A stretch of DNA of 64,000 nt, taken from assembly GCA_022494885.1 (NCBI GenBank), contig JAGVSM010003768.1, forward strand, positions 105,410 through 169,409, in the 5' to 3' direction. The DNA comes from Micrasema longulum (lineage: Eukaryota; Arthropoda; Insecta; Trichoptera; Brachycentridae). Both the position numbers and the translations under genes were made by a program. This document shows, one piece after another, positions 34,860-46,294 of this stretch (position 1 is the stretch's first letter; each line of letters begins with the position of its first letter). Below the pieces are notes generated by a model that was not told where the DNA came from, ran no database searches, and worked only from the letters and a program-made list of their open reading frames with translations.

Positions 34860-35130
34860 TTTGTTGTTAGTATCTGCTCTCACCTATACACCATACAACA
34901 CTATAGCCAACTCCATTTGTAATAAATACCAGTTTGTGTTGCGTTTTTGAATAATTTTCTCATTACGATATTTTCCATCTAACCACTGGTGTAGATTTCT
35001 CGGTTGGCTTGACATAAAATAATTTCCTTTTGATATTTCGCCCTTTTGTTCTCCGCCATCCATTCTAGGACATGGTTATTGTAGCTGTTTATTAGAACAT
35101 TTGTCATTGTCCTCACGTCAAGGGTTACCA
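34860..35130 (-). pseudogene. Coding-like remnant, probably mobile-element derived
   Basis: Minus-strand reading gives NVLINSYNNHVLEWMAEN and further residues KRAKYQKEIILCQANREIY before a stop; another frame upstream continues. The composition is protein-like, but I cannot assign a family. No splice signals frame it well. Confidence 0.3.
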
Positions 35131-35154
35131 ATATTGTAAACATCTTATTTTAAG

Positions 35155-35700
35155 CTAATTTATTTTATTTGTTTTTTTACAGCATACATAAGAGGTAAAA
35201 CAGAGTATTAAAAAAAGGATAATTTCATAGAAATTTAATACAAATTAACAGTAAAAATAGTAAACAAAAAAATCCCACAAAGGCATGGCCTGTTCGTGGG
35301 TATACAAGAAATGTTTATGAATTTTTGCTCCTATAATAAATAGACAGTTTTAATATTTTTGTGTAACAAAAAGATAAAATAAAATATTCTGTAAAAGATT
35401 CTAAGGTATTTTTTTAAATTTTTATAGTAATTAAAAAGGGAAATAAAAAAATATCAAAATATTCCTTATTATTAAAGGGCAGCAAAATATATCATAGAAA
35501 TAAAGAATTCATATCTTTAGTTTGAATCCATAATAGTGCGTGTTTTTTAAAAGAAAGAAAATTTGAAATTTGGGATCAATGAAATAATATCAGTATAAAA
35601 GGAATTAAAACATTTTGGGCCTTTAAAATATGCATGTCTCTGTGCTAGCCTCGTTTTACAATGTGGTATTTCTAACACACGATTTCTTCATTGACTTTAT
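35155..35700 (-). mobile_element. Probable LINE 3' region, minus
   Basis: Begins with ttattttatttgtttttttac, an inverted A-rich tail, followed by an A-rich strand with little else and aaggcatggcctg. This looks like the untranslated end of a minus LINE. Low certainty; no frame is left. Confidence 0.3.
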
Positions 35701-35879
35701 CTATTTGAATGACTTGTAAATAAATTTTGGTTCTTAAATATATATTTAATCAATTGAAAGTAGCTGTCGCACAGGCTTCCTTTCTATATCTAAATAAATA
35801 TCTTGATTATTTCTGCCCAGTAGGACGACAAATACAGTTCTGTGCGTGAAATAGTACCAGAACCCCGAACAAGTATTTT

Positions 35880-36175
35880 CGACTCTATGACTATTCTCAG
35901 GTAAAAATCCCGAATAAAGAAATCGAGTGAAATTAAATCCGTCTCGTTGTGTAGTGGTTAACGAATTCACCTACCAAGGCTGAGGTCCTGTGTACGATTT
36001 CTGGCAGGGTGGACTTGAAATATTGATTTAAACTCCAATATTTCATTGTTTCTGGACTGGCACCTGTAGCGTGAGATTGATCGTCGTACCTTCACGAAAC
36101 AGATGATCGAACTTCACTGCGCTTGGTTCACCGATGCCGCGCCCTATGCACCACTAGGTGCGGATAAGGGATGAT
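35880..36175 (+). mobile_element. SINE family S2/S1 composite, full copy
   Basis: The S2 leader (ctcaggtaaaaatcccga, gagtgaaattaaat) is followed by a tRNA-like unit (tgtgtagtggttaacg; tgtacgatttctgg), then a body ctggactggcacctgtagcg and the tail gccctatgcaccactaggtgcggat. So S2 leader and S1 tail occur in one element. Confidence 0.65.
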
Positions 36176-37094
36176 AAAATGGCTTGTTACGATGCCTTAA
36201 AAGTTCGGATCAGTTTGAATTCTATATGATTCCTATACTTTTTAAAATACCTAATTTATAAAAACTAAGTAAGTAGCAAAATTCGTCACATTAAAGTCAA
36301 TAAACGATTAAAAATAACTTAATTACATGTTTCTATTACTTTCGTACGGATTTTAGAGTTTTATTGAGATGTGAAAGCGGATTATAAAAAAATATGTCAC
36401 AGAAATTATTTTTCTATTTACCATCCTCAAAGGCTCTACAGGTACAACATTGCTGCTGACTGTTACTTTTTTTTAAATTCCCTAGCTAGCTTTTGCGCTT
36501 TGTTAAAAATGTTAGAATCATTTCCCACAGACCTCAAATTTATACATTTATTGATACATTTTATGAAACGGGAGAAAGCAAGTACGGGCTAGCCATAGGC
36601 GTAGTTACGTACGAAATGAAAATCCATTATTTTTAAATTTTAGAAAAAGAAAACAATGGCAAAATATAAAAAGTGTTGTCACTCTCAATTAGGTATCCGC
36701 CCATTTTTACAAGGCTTAATTTTAGGCTGGTATTATTTGTCAAAATGACACAATTATATGTTAATTTATTGATTAACTTATTTATATTAGTTTATTACAC
36801 TTACGTATTGCGTTTTTATCGTTTACATAATATATCTCGATATTTTACCAAAAAGCTACGAGAAGCATTAAAAACAATATCCTACATTTCTTACATTTTA
36901 AAAACCTGTTTCGATTCAGGTAGTTTCAGAGTATTCATGTTACCCTCAAAATATCAGCGTTGTTAAATACGTTTTTGCAAAAAAATAACCCTTCAGTACC
37001 TATTCATATTTTAACAAATTTGCTACAAACACAAAAAAACTACAAGGAATTATACAAATGTTTAGAGAATTGCCTGTAGTTTTATATTTCTAGT

Positions 37095-38880
37095 AATTTT
37101 TTTATTTATTTATTTGATTTAATAGCATAATTATACATTTTTACAATTTAAAAAAATTTCACTTGTTATATTTTTACTAAAACTAAAATCCCACCAAGCC
37201 ACTTTTTGTAGCTTGTTGGTGAAGATTATATTTATACTGACTTAATAATATTATTTACATTTATAAAAACAATGAATTACATATAAAAATTAACAGCCGG
37301 AAAGATCAGAATAAACATGTTTATACAAATAATAATATATAAATTTATTTTTTAAATACAAGAAAATACATGAAAAAATAAAATATTTATACCTAAGCTA
37401 CTATTCATATATAAACTCTTGATCGAGTAGCCACTCTCTTATTTTGCTCTTGTTACAATGTGAGTTAAATTTAAGTTCTTTTGGTAATAAATTAAAAATT
37501 CTAGGTACTAAATATTTGAGAGTTCTATTTCCATATTTATTGCATACTTTTGGTACTACCAAGCCATCATTAGACGTGAAGCGTGTATTATGGTTATGTT
37601 TGAGAGGAAACTTGAATGTATTACTATGAAATTGTTCCAAAATGATGCAAAGCCACAGTAGTCCTCGAACAGGCAGAGTTTTGATTGTTTTGTACAGGAG
37701 ATCATTATTACTTCTTTGTTCGTAAATCTCTGCAGGTACAATTCGCTTAACTATAGAATACTGTAGACCCTGGATCATTTTAATATTAGTTTTAGTCGAA
37801 TGTCCCCACGACTTTATACCATATCTTATTATTGATTCTACTAAATAAAAATAAATAATTTTAAGAGTGATTTTAGGCAAAATAAAAGATAACTTATAGA
37901 AAGTACTCACAAGAGTCCGCAATCGATCACAAAGTTTAAATATATGACGATCCCATTTAAAATTATGATCAATAAAAATACCCAAATACTTATACTCCTC
38001 CACAAATTCTATGAGTTCACAATTACATGTGTTAGAAATACCATCATGCAAGCAATCTGTGCAATGAGCAATAATATTAGGCAAAACATGTTTTTTGGCA
38101 TGAGGAGATTTTATGTATAAGCATTTAGTCTTTTTTGCATTTATAATGAGACCATAGTCATGAGCCCATTTTAACAATTTATTGAAATCACTTTGCAATA
38201 TCTCTTGTGATTCTAATGGGTTTTTATTGGAAATAACTAGTGCGGTGTCATCTGCAAAAATAAATCTCCTTACTTCTTTAAAAACGTTGCAAATCACTGA
38301 CACATAAATTATATACAATTTAGGACCCAAGATAGACCCTTGTGGCACCCCTGATAGACATTCCCTCGCTAGACTTAATGAATTCTTTATTTTTATACTC
38401 ATTTTCCTCCCCACTAAATAATTTTCAAAAAAAGTTAATAAATTACCTCTTATGCCAATTGACTCCAAAATACATATTAATTTAGAATGACACAAAGTGT
38501 CAAAAGCTTTTGAGAAATCGATGAAAAGTACAGTGACATGATGCAAAATATTTAATTTGTTATTGATGAAATCTGCGAAATCCTGCAGCAAGTCATCGCA
38601 ACTCTTTTTTTTTGAAAACCATATTGGAAAGGATCAATGATGTTGAACTTTTTTAAATAAATATCTAAATAAATGCAGACATATTTTTCTAAAAATTTTT
38701 CAATTGCAGGTAAAAGTGAAATTGGTCTATAATTATTAACAATTGAATGATCCCCCCCTTTGTAAATTGGTCTAACTATGCTATGTTTAAACATCTCCGG
38801 AATCACACCAGTCAGCAAAATAATATTTATAAGGTGTGTAATTATAGGACCTAACACCGAATGACTTAGTATTAAATTTT
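37095..38880 (-). mobile_element. Jockey/CR1-like LINE, 5'-truncated, frameshifted polymerase
   Basis: Two minus-strand frames, 38552-38857 (101 residues) and 37401-38591 (396 residues), overlap by 40 bp in different frames; joined they would be one polymerase. Order of motifs: VRPIYKGGD and NYRPISLLP (fingers), QYGFQ, LFIDFSKAFDTL (first catalytic Asp), LSGVPQGSILGP, RFIFADDTALVISN (catalytic FADD), INAKKTKC, KYLGIFID, then a long thumb and C-terminal part ending EWLLDQEFIYE. The endonuclease part is missing, so it starts mid-ORF2. After the stop, 300 bp of non-coding sequence end in an inverted (aaat)n tail at 37100. The single shift near 38590 and missing 5' part make it dead, but it is rather young. 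Most complete element in the window. Confidence 0.85.
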
Positions 38881-39034
38881 TCTTATTTTTTTACTTTACC
38901 GCGGGGCATACAAAGCATTTAAAACAACAAAAAAATTCAACCAACTGGAACATTTTATTTTATTCGTGTGAAGGTGTAATCCAATGTATTTTCGTTGAAA
39001 GCTTTCGCATTTTCAAAAAATATTTTTATTTTAA

Positions 39035-39150
39035 ATCTTTCGGTACAAATAATAAATACTTTGGCGGTCTAAAAGTAATATCTTCCAGCCAACCAAAAAA
39101 CGGACTGGTCAAAAGAGGAGTTGGTCAAAAATTTATACTAAAAAACAAAA
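39035..39150 (+). repeat. Dispersed repeat R1, copy 3
   Basis: Same unit as 3783 and 31235: tcggtacaaataataaatac, tttggcggtct, ccagccaaccaaaaaacgg, ttggtcaaaaatttatacta. Confidence 0.6.
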
Positions 39151-39216
39151 ATACGTTTAATTAAATATGTAATAATTATTGTTAGATTAAAAATGATTAC
39201 TTCGATTTAGAATAAT

Positions 39217-39440
39217 TTGTATCGGAACCCTGACGTGTTGGAATTTAATAATAATATTTCTTCTTTCCACGCAAAGCTGTTTTTAAGCCTTGACACACTT
39301 TTTGGCATCTTGTTAAATTTATGAACATTGCAAATATTATGAACTTGTAGCGTTTCTGTATACTTCAAAATCTTGTTTCGTTTGGTGTTTGTTGCACTAA
39401 TATCCAGTTCAATAATCCCAAAGTGTTGTAGGTCAAAAAA
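39217..39440 (-). pseudogene. Open coding-like fragment of unknown family
   Basis: The minus strand is open for about 74 codons without a start codon: DLQHFGIIELDISATNTKR, then NKILKYTETLQVHNICNVHK, FNKMPKSVSRLKNSFAWKE. The composition is protein-like. I recognise no family. It is flanked by repeat R1 and the foldback MITE at 39611, so a transposon remnant is most likely; an exon of a minus-strand gene is possible but no clear acceptor is visible. Confidence 0.3.
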
Positions 39441-39608
39441 ATAATTATACGTTTTATATTATATGAGAGAGCTAACCCTTTATTACCCACTATCCATAAT
39501 CGACTCTCAACATTATTAATTTACTATCAAGTTTTAAACACATTCATTTGGAAATAAAACGATAAAGCGAACGTTCTAAAGTCAGATAATAATATCATCA
39601 AAAATATA

Positions 39609-39973
39609 TACAGGGTGTTCTTTAAACCCTGTCACATCCGAAACCACTATGATCAGTATGAGCAAGAAGACATATTGGCACATTAAAATATTTTTTTAGA
39701 ACGAATAAAATTAAAAAAAATAAAATATCAAAAAAAGCAAAGGTTGCTTACTTCTGCCTAGGTGAAACGAGGAGGGGGAAGGGGGGAGTCTGATACTGCG
39801 CCGCGCTCCCCTGACTTCTTCCCTGCAGAAGTAAGCAACCATTTGTTTTTTAAATATTTTATTTTCAATTTTTTTCTTTATTCTAAATATTTTTTTAAAT
39901 GTGCTAATATGTCTTCTTGCTCATGCTGATCATCGTGGTTTCGGATGTGACAGGGTTTAAAGAACACCCTGTA
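39609..39973. mobile_element. TA-flanked foldback MITE, family M1, copy 1
   Basis: Ends cagggtgttctttaaaccct and the exact reverse complement at 39952-39971, each next to TA. Arms go on for about 150 bp (gtcacatccgaaaccac, aagaagacatattggcac, gcaaccatttg). The centre is a G-rich then C-rich block (39770-39835). Size, TA duplication and CAGGGTG ends suggest a Tc1/mariner-type MITE. Confidence 0.85.
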
Positions 39974-40179
39974 TATTTATTTTATTGAGTTCTGTTTCAG
40001 TGCCGAAATACGGCGTTTATTGCCAAAAATAGTACATGTCGTCGGGTCGATGCCAAAGTCGCGAATGTGCTAAAAACATCATTTTGAGATATTGAGGTTT
40101 GAAGTTTAGAACTGGTGTCGTAAATCAATTTATATTGTTGCTAAACTAGCTTATCTTAATATAAACCTAGCTCCGGAGC

Positions 40180-40215
40180 GGGAGGTTCGAGGTTCGAATC
40201 CCTTGTTTATCCATT
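40180..40215 (+). mobile_element. tRNA-like B box fragment
   Basis: The word gaggttcgaggttcgaatccc holds a B box. No A box or stem partner is seen, so this is a SINE stub. Confidence 0.3.
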
Positions 40216-40646
40216 TTCTAACTCGGTTAATTATGACTAAAAGAAATTGGTCCCAAAATTGAAATATTTGTATGATTCATAAGAACGCAAATTTTTATTT
40301 TTTACAAAAAAATAATCTATCCACACGCGTAGAAAGCGTTAAAATACGAACGAGTATAATAAAATTAACAAGTGGTTACGATTATTTAGTATCTTTTTAA
40401 AAAGCTTTCGTGAATGTTATTTTTTAATGTAAATTTTATTTTCTTTATTCGATTATCTCTTCGGGAAGGCGAGTCTGATTATTAGAATGGGTATTTATTT
40501 AGCATGGCCAAACAAACTATGAATTAGTGAGACTATAATAAACAAAAAACGAAAAAAAAAATAATTAGTAAAAATGTCGGCATCGGCACCAGGGTCTGGA
40601 TTCACCTCCGAACAAAGTGTATTACTATAATTAGTATATATCGACG

Positions 40647-41222
40647 CAGTAGCTCAATCACAAATAACTATCGACGTGCTTTAAAACATCCCAAGCATTT
40701 GAGCAATCACAATGAACAATAATGAACATGCTTAAGTTATCGCGGTCATAAGTCAACGCGTGTGTAATCTCCAAGTCAACGTTCGTGTCGGTTTGTTTTT
40801 TGTTTTCCTCGTAAATAAATACAGTTCATTGGCGAAAAATCGGCGTTCACTATAAAAAATAATACAATATATTGCATTTGCAAGGAGTATCTAATACAAA
40901 AAAGTGAAAATTAAATTACAATTATTATGGTGACTGCTTTTCTTGACATTTGAATTGCCAACCGCTGGCTAAATGCAATGAATAACATGATAAATAAATA
41001 AAAACGGCAGTTTTGGAATATTTACCATATTTACACCGCTGAAATTCAAATATGTGATTGCGCAGCAGGATTATTCGTCGCTAAACGTAAATATTTTGAC
41101 ATTTAATATTAGGTGTTCACGGATGTTGCATTGCGATCCCGAATACGATAAACAACCATGGTGAGAAATTGTTGTCACGTCGCTTATTAGCACGTTGATA
41201 GTTATTTGTGACTGAGCTACTG
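40647..41222. mobile_element. Terminal-inverted-repeat element T1, about 576 bp
   Basis: Left end cagtagctcaatcacaaata and the right end (reverse complement from 41222) agree over about 35 bp with two changes, continuing actatc-acgtgct. The middle is AT-rich without a frame. Directly at its right end begins the next foldback element, so insertion was adjacent or into its border. Confidence 0.75.
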
Positions 41223-41457
41223 GAAAGGAAAAAGTTACCAAGCGACATGTAGCAACTTTACAGAAGAGCCAATTATATTTTTTTTTTCAGTAATATAAAA
41301 ATCTTATACATAGCTATTATTTTGGCGTGATTCCTGCATAAGTTAAATAATACTTTCTAAATAAATTCAAGATTCTTTACTAATTAAAAAAAAAGCTTAA
41401 TCGGCATTTCTGTAAAGTTGCCACAATACATGTCGCTTGGTAACTTTTTCCTTCCCG
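41222..41457. mobile_element. Foldback MITE T2, about 236 bp
   Basis: Left end ggaaaggaaaaagttaccaa pairs with ttggtaactttttccttccc (41437-41457). The arms continue through gcgacatgta and caactttacagaa, about 55 bp. AT-rich centre. It abuts T1 with no spacer. Confidence 0.75.
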
Positions 41458-41462
41458 GCGTC

Positions 41463-41530
41463 GATATTATTATATTAGGTTACCAATGCAGTGCCCTATG
41501 CACCATGAGTTGCGGAAAGTGAATGATGAT
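41463..41530 (+). mobile_element. SINE S1 tail fragment
   Basis: Only the tail is left: accaatgcagtgccctatgc, accatgagttgcggaaagtg, aatgatgat. Confidence 0.6.
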
Positions 41531-41559
41531 ATTATATCATATGTTATTAGTATTCTTCA

Positions 41560-42055
41560 AAATTGTTTAAATTTCTTAATTATTTCTTTTTTTATTTTCT
41601 TTTCTTGATTTTATTTAAAAGTACAAAATATTTCTCTTATCAATTTTTTAATCAGTATGTATTTATATTAGTTACCTAAGTAGTAGATTTAAATAATAAT
41701 ACATGTAGTTCAAAAAAGAAAAATCTTCGTTTAGTGTTATTCAAATTGTTTTAATTTTTTTTATTTATATGTGTTGCTTTCTTACTTTTTTTTTCTTTTT
41801 TTTACAGGTTCAAAATATTTCTAACACCAAATTTTTAATATTTCAAGTATTTTTATAACTAGTAATATTATTTTCAAACCGTGTATTTGAAAAAAAAAAG
41901 ACTCCTTAATTTGTAAATACCTGTTTAGTAATAATTTGTTTTAAATACTATATTTTACTTATTTCACTTACATGTATGTATTTTATTATATGCAACGTAT
42001 ATGTAAAAGGCACAAAGTGCCGTTTATTTCAATAAACTAAAATATTTCCAATTAA
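41560..42055 (+). mobile_element. Probable LINE 3' end
   Basis: A T-rich stretch ends with gtaaaaggcacaaagtgccg, a perfect short hairpin (ggcac/gtgcc), and tttatttcaataaac. Such hairpin plus A/T tails mark LINE ends elsewhere in the window. Confidence 0.4.
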
Positions 42056-42294
42056 CTTCTTATTAACCTTCCCAACTCTCACATAACGACCGCATTGCTT
42101 TATTCCGCCATTGCATAAACAATTCTTACGTAAAATGTCTCTTATCATCTCTCCTCTCTGCCCTAGGATCTAGATTACTTATTTATTTACCCTAGTTACG
42201 AACTTGCCCGTATCGCAATTGGACTGAAATTGTTATTCGAATATTCCTTCATATAAATAATACTATGGTTCGACTCATTGCACCCATTCTGACC

Positions 42295-43520
42295 AAACCT
42301 TATTTTTAGCCAAAGCCGAATTTCGGCTTCTGCTTTAGTTTCGGCCGAAACCGAATCCGAAACTTATTCAAATAAGTTAAAAGTCACCTCAAAACGCCCA
42401 ATTTTTATACCTTACGATTTCATTAAAATAAGTGTTAAATAAAATAAATTGTATATGTGAAGCACTAACTTTGTGGTGTAATTTTAATAAAGTAAATGCA
42501 ATTTCAAAAAGCGATTCATGAAAATAATAAAAAAGAAAAATATATTTCCTTTAGTCCACTCTTACTAGTTTTGAGCGTATCTATCTCAAATTTCCCATCC
42601 TTAAAAGACAAAGAGACTTGATTTATTAATTCCATACGAAGGACAATACTGAAAGAATAAAATAGGATAGAATTTATAAGTTAAGTATACATTGAAAAGG
42701 ATACTTGTATAGCTTTAAAACCGGTCGGTAGAAAAAATAAGAAATCAGTGGTTAAAAAAAACGTTGTTTTATTTATTTTTTTGTTAAATAAAATATTCAA
42801 TGGAATAAAAGGAATACATGTAAAGAGTAAATTTGTTTGTTTTTAGCACTTTTTGGTTCGTTGTTATGTTATACATATAACTTATATTATGTACCAATTA
42901 TTAAATGTACGCTTTAGGAACTTCAACATATTTATTAATGTATATAAATACTTATATATTTTTATTTTATTTGCAACTTCTAAGTGCCTAACATTTCTTA
43001 ATTGTTAAATTGTTTTTATTTTGATACCGATAGTGTACTTAATCAATAGCTTACGCTTAAACCACTGTGGAAAATTTATATTGACTATTTTCACAATTTT
43101 CGTTTATAATATATTCTTATTTTCTGTATACAATATATGTAAAAACTGTTGTTTTTTCCCAAATAAAAATAATTAAATAAATAATAACTATAGAGGAATT
43201 ATAATAAATATAAATATGAGAGATCTTAGATCTACTTACTATAGTCAGCAAATCACAGAATCAGTCTAGTTTTTATTTTTTATGTTAGACAATGGCAATG
43301 AAATAACTAATTATTAAAATAAACAATAATCCAAAATCTCTTTCAGTAATGCATATATATGCATGTAAGCCAAAACAAATTGAAAGTCACAGGTCGCGTG
43401 GCCGAGTCGCGAGCCATAAAATGCACCCGAATACAGCCGAACGGGATCCGACAAATCCCGACTGCGAATTTCGGCTGAGCCGAAGATTCGGCCGATTTCC
43501 GTCCGAAACCGCGGCGGTCA
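42295..43520. mobile_element. Region bounded by TTCGGC-rich palindromic ends, with R7 inside
   Basis: Near 42315-42360 and again at 43465-43515 the sequence is made of gaatttcggct, ttcggccgaaa and cgaaac words that are self-complementary. Such ends occur in some insect DNA elements. Between them lie repeat R7 copy 2 (42535-42770) and AT-rich sequence. Whether the two ends belong to one element is inference. Confidence 0.4.
42535..42770 (-). repeat. Dispersed repeat R7, copy 2
   Basis: Reverse complement of 32640-32865: aaatttcccatccttaaaag, aagagacttg, aataaaataggatagaattt, gctttaaaaccg-tcggtag, agtggttaaaa. Confidence 0.65.
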
Positions 43521-43979
43521 CTATCAATCAATTGCGTCTATCTATCAATATTTACACTGTCGCCAACAAACAACACAATAATAACATAACGCAAGCATTT
43601 TAATATATAAAATAAACACCGATTTGAGTTTACTGAAACCGTTTATTTTATATATTGAGTGCTTCAAAATAAACACCAAGTCAATAAATAAATAACACAA
43701 ACACATTAACCTCCCATAATCGTAGAAAATAAATACGTAAACTGTTTTATTGATTGGTAAACAATTATTTACCGATCATTAGTTTTCAAGCAAATTGTGT
43801 CTTATATCATGTGCCGTTTTTATGCTCCCGCTCATCTCGAGATTACATATATTATTTTTTGTTGTTCGTCGAAAATATCGAGCCACGTTCGCCAAAACAT
43901 CGTAACCGACAAAAACAGTATTTTACAGGAGAATATTTTATTGTTTTTTTTTATCGATAATTTAAAAAATGATAAGTAA

Positions 43980-44070
43980 TATTTTGAACCGGGTTGTGGT
44001 TCCGTGGTAGTGTTGTGCACTCGTGGTCAATGGTCCGAGGCTCAAATACCGCTCTATCGCAAATGGATTC
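43980..44070 (+). mobile_element. tRNA-like SINE head, family S5
   Basis: Reads cgggttgtggttccgtggta and tccgaggctcaaataccgc, a decayed A and B box pair; the same head in minus orientation is at 33748-33815 and a short stub at 17884. Confidence 0.5.
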
Positions 44071-44939
44071 CCATTTTTCCAGCGCAATATTTACGAATTC
44101 CCTGTCTAAAAAATTGAAATTTTTCGGTAAATGAATGGAACTCAAATATTTTTTTCCTTTAAAAAAATAAATCCATTCGGAATAATTATTACAATAGCTT
44201 ATTTTTATTGTTTGAAATTTAGCTTTTCTCACTGATATAATATATACACACCTCATTGGCTTTTCTGGTGTTTTTGTTGATGGTTAATAATAATTACAAT
44301 TGATTATGATTGGTTTTCACTTCTATTAGTCAAAGCACATGTTTATACTCAATGTATTTTTTACCTCACGAATTCCTCGATTATTTGTTTATCGACAATA
44401 ATACAGTGTTTTTTTATCGGTTTAAATTTTATTGTTTCAATTTGAACACAAGGCCGACGCGTTAGGTATGCTATATCTTTCAGTAGGGTTCGGTGGCATT
44501 TATTTACTTCAGTAAAAATATAAATGAATTATGTTTTTAAATATTGAATACAAGTACCTACCTAATTAAGTAAAAAGCCCATATTATAAATTGTATTTTT
44601 TACCTTTACTTAGTTGGCTCAGTCTGCATACCCGAGCGTATCCGACTGAATTATCATGTTAAATATTGTCGAATAACAACATGTTTGTTGCTAATAATAA
44701 TTTTAACCGATTTTTATTGATTATTCAGTTTTATTTTTCTTTGCTAAAGGGGAATTCGTTAAGACTAGCAGTTCTGTATTGATGGTGCAAATCGCAATAT
44801 TCAACCAATTCGTTCGAGAAATGTTGAGAACCGTTTTCTCAAAGCGATCTAGGTATCTGTGCAGCTACCAGCAGCCTTGGTGCACTAGCTGATAACTGAT
44901 AGTCATTAACACCGATACTAGATATAGAAATTACAACAC

Positions 44940-46275
44940 GTGCATTATCCGCTTTGAATTCAGTGTACATTTTCACTTCTCGCGAACTGCTCGTTCTCGG
45001 ATCGTCTAGCGGAGATTTTTCGTACAGACTCCCCGACGTTAAATGTTCGTCGCGCAGTAGTCGGTTCCCCTCTTTGGCGCTTCGGCCATGTCGTAATGGG
45101 AAATCTCCTGGAAGTTTCCTTATCTCCGGCAGAACGATGACCCAAAAAGCTCGCGGCTACATTCGCAGATCACGCCGCCCGCCGCCGCTGCCGCGTGTCC
45201 ACCGTCCGCCGTCCGGCCGCGGCCTAATCTTCAGTCCTCAGTCCTGTGTCCAGCTCTCCGCGCGCCGCGCGTTCGCCACCCGCCGCAGTCCGCAGCCAGC
45301 CGCCGCCCGCCGCAGTATCGCGATAACGCACCGCGCTCCGCGTAACGACAACCCGATATCTTTGTCTTCTCCGTCTCCTTGTGCAGTGTCGGTGTGACGT
45401 GTTATATTTGAGCAGATTTTTTCGGCGAAACCACCTGGAATACACTGTCGCTCCGTTATCGAGCGCCGTTCGCTCTTTCGCAGACATCAGACGGTGGAAA
45501 TCAAAGTTGAAAGTTTATCTCGCATCGGCGAGCGAATTCGTCCGACGAAACGAGATACGCGTTTCTAAGGAAGCCCGGAGTACTCGAGAGCCGAGTGTTG
45601 TGGCGTAATCGGTGCCCGACCCGTTTCCACTTTCTCCGGTCCTCGCGGCCGAGGGACCAGCCCAGCCTCCGGCGGAAACAGATCTACGAAAATTCTCGAC
45701 CAACTAGCCTTATGCCCCCCGCGTGCCGCGCACATGCGCTGGCCCGGCGTCACGACTAGAATGAAGTTCGAATATCGCTGCAAGTGGAACAGGGAGATAG
45801 TCTTCAACTCGCAGAAGCTGGTGAAAAGACGCTGACTCTCTTCAGACCGAAACCTCCCTGGCAAGATTCCTTCTCACGGACCTCCGAAACACTCCCGGGT
45901 TGATATCGAAACTACCATATTTGACAAGATCTCGAATCGGTCGATGCCGGATCATCGCCGATGAAAATATATATTCAGTTAAGTGCGGAGCTCGACGATA
46001 AATAAAATACAACTTAATTTTTGGTGATATTTTTGACATTGGTGGAATAACGCACTATAGACTGTCGCCTTATTATATTCTTCGTACTTAAGATAGTCTA
46101 AGTAAAACGACTGTAAAGTTACCAAAATTATAAACAAGTGATAGTCTACTAAGGTTAATAAACTCTACCGTGCCATACCACAGCACTCTGAGATACCGCG
46201 GGACCTGCAGAACCCCGGAGTCCCTCGCAACCCCACAACCTCACAACCAGCGACCCCTCCCGACCCCTTCGGGCC
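44940..46275 (+). promoter_or_regulatory. CpG-rich promoter and 5' leader region upstream of the 46276 start codon
   Basis: Base composition changes sharply here: runs of CCGCC, GCGCG and CGCCGC lie at 45160-45340, and the stretch to about 46270 stays rich in CG dinucleotides, while both flanks are AT-rich. This is what an unmethylated promoter plus leader exon looks like. Arthropod initiator-like TCAGT words occur near 44960 and 45230, but the exact start site cannot be fixed. Several open frames on both strands are low in complexity (Arg, Ser, Pro) and look like by-products of composition. Several upstream start codons in the leader could reduce translation. Transcription toward the right is inferred from the coding exon that follows. 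Confidence 0.55.
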
Positions 46276-46294
46276 ATGGCATCTGGATACTATG
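46276..46294 (+). CDS. First coding exon (MASGYY-G), separate gene or alternative start of gene 1
   Basis: A start codon in good context (gggccATGg) is followed by codons for MASGYY and one further base, then the consensus donor gtaggt. The exon leaves phase 1. It directly follows the CpG-rich leader, as expected for the first coding exon of a regulated gene with a long first intron. No downstream exon in phase was found before the window ends, so the intron would be at least 17.7 kb. I do not recognise the gene from seven residues. Because exons B, C and perhaps D of gene 1 also end in phase 1, this could be an alternative first exon splicing to a shared downstream exon. A chance start codon beside a chance donor is a less likely reading. 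Confidence 0.45.

Noticed and set aside
43349..43603. 84-codon plus-strand frame
   Set aside because: Composed of the palindromic TTCGGC-rich element end; not protein-like.
44954..45397. 147-codon plus-strand frame as a protein gene
   Set aside because: Arg/Ser/Pro-rich, low complexity, in a CpG-rich block where other frames and the minus strand are open too; treated as leader sequence.
45224..45864. Minus-strand frames in the CpG island (87, 62 and 99 codons)
   Set aside because: They overlap each other and have compositions typical of GC-rich chance frames; no splice or start evidence for a minus gene.
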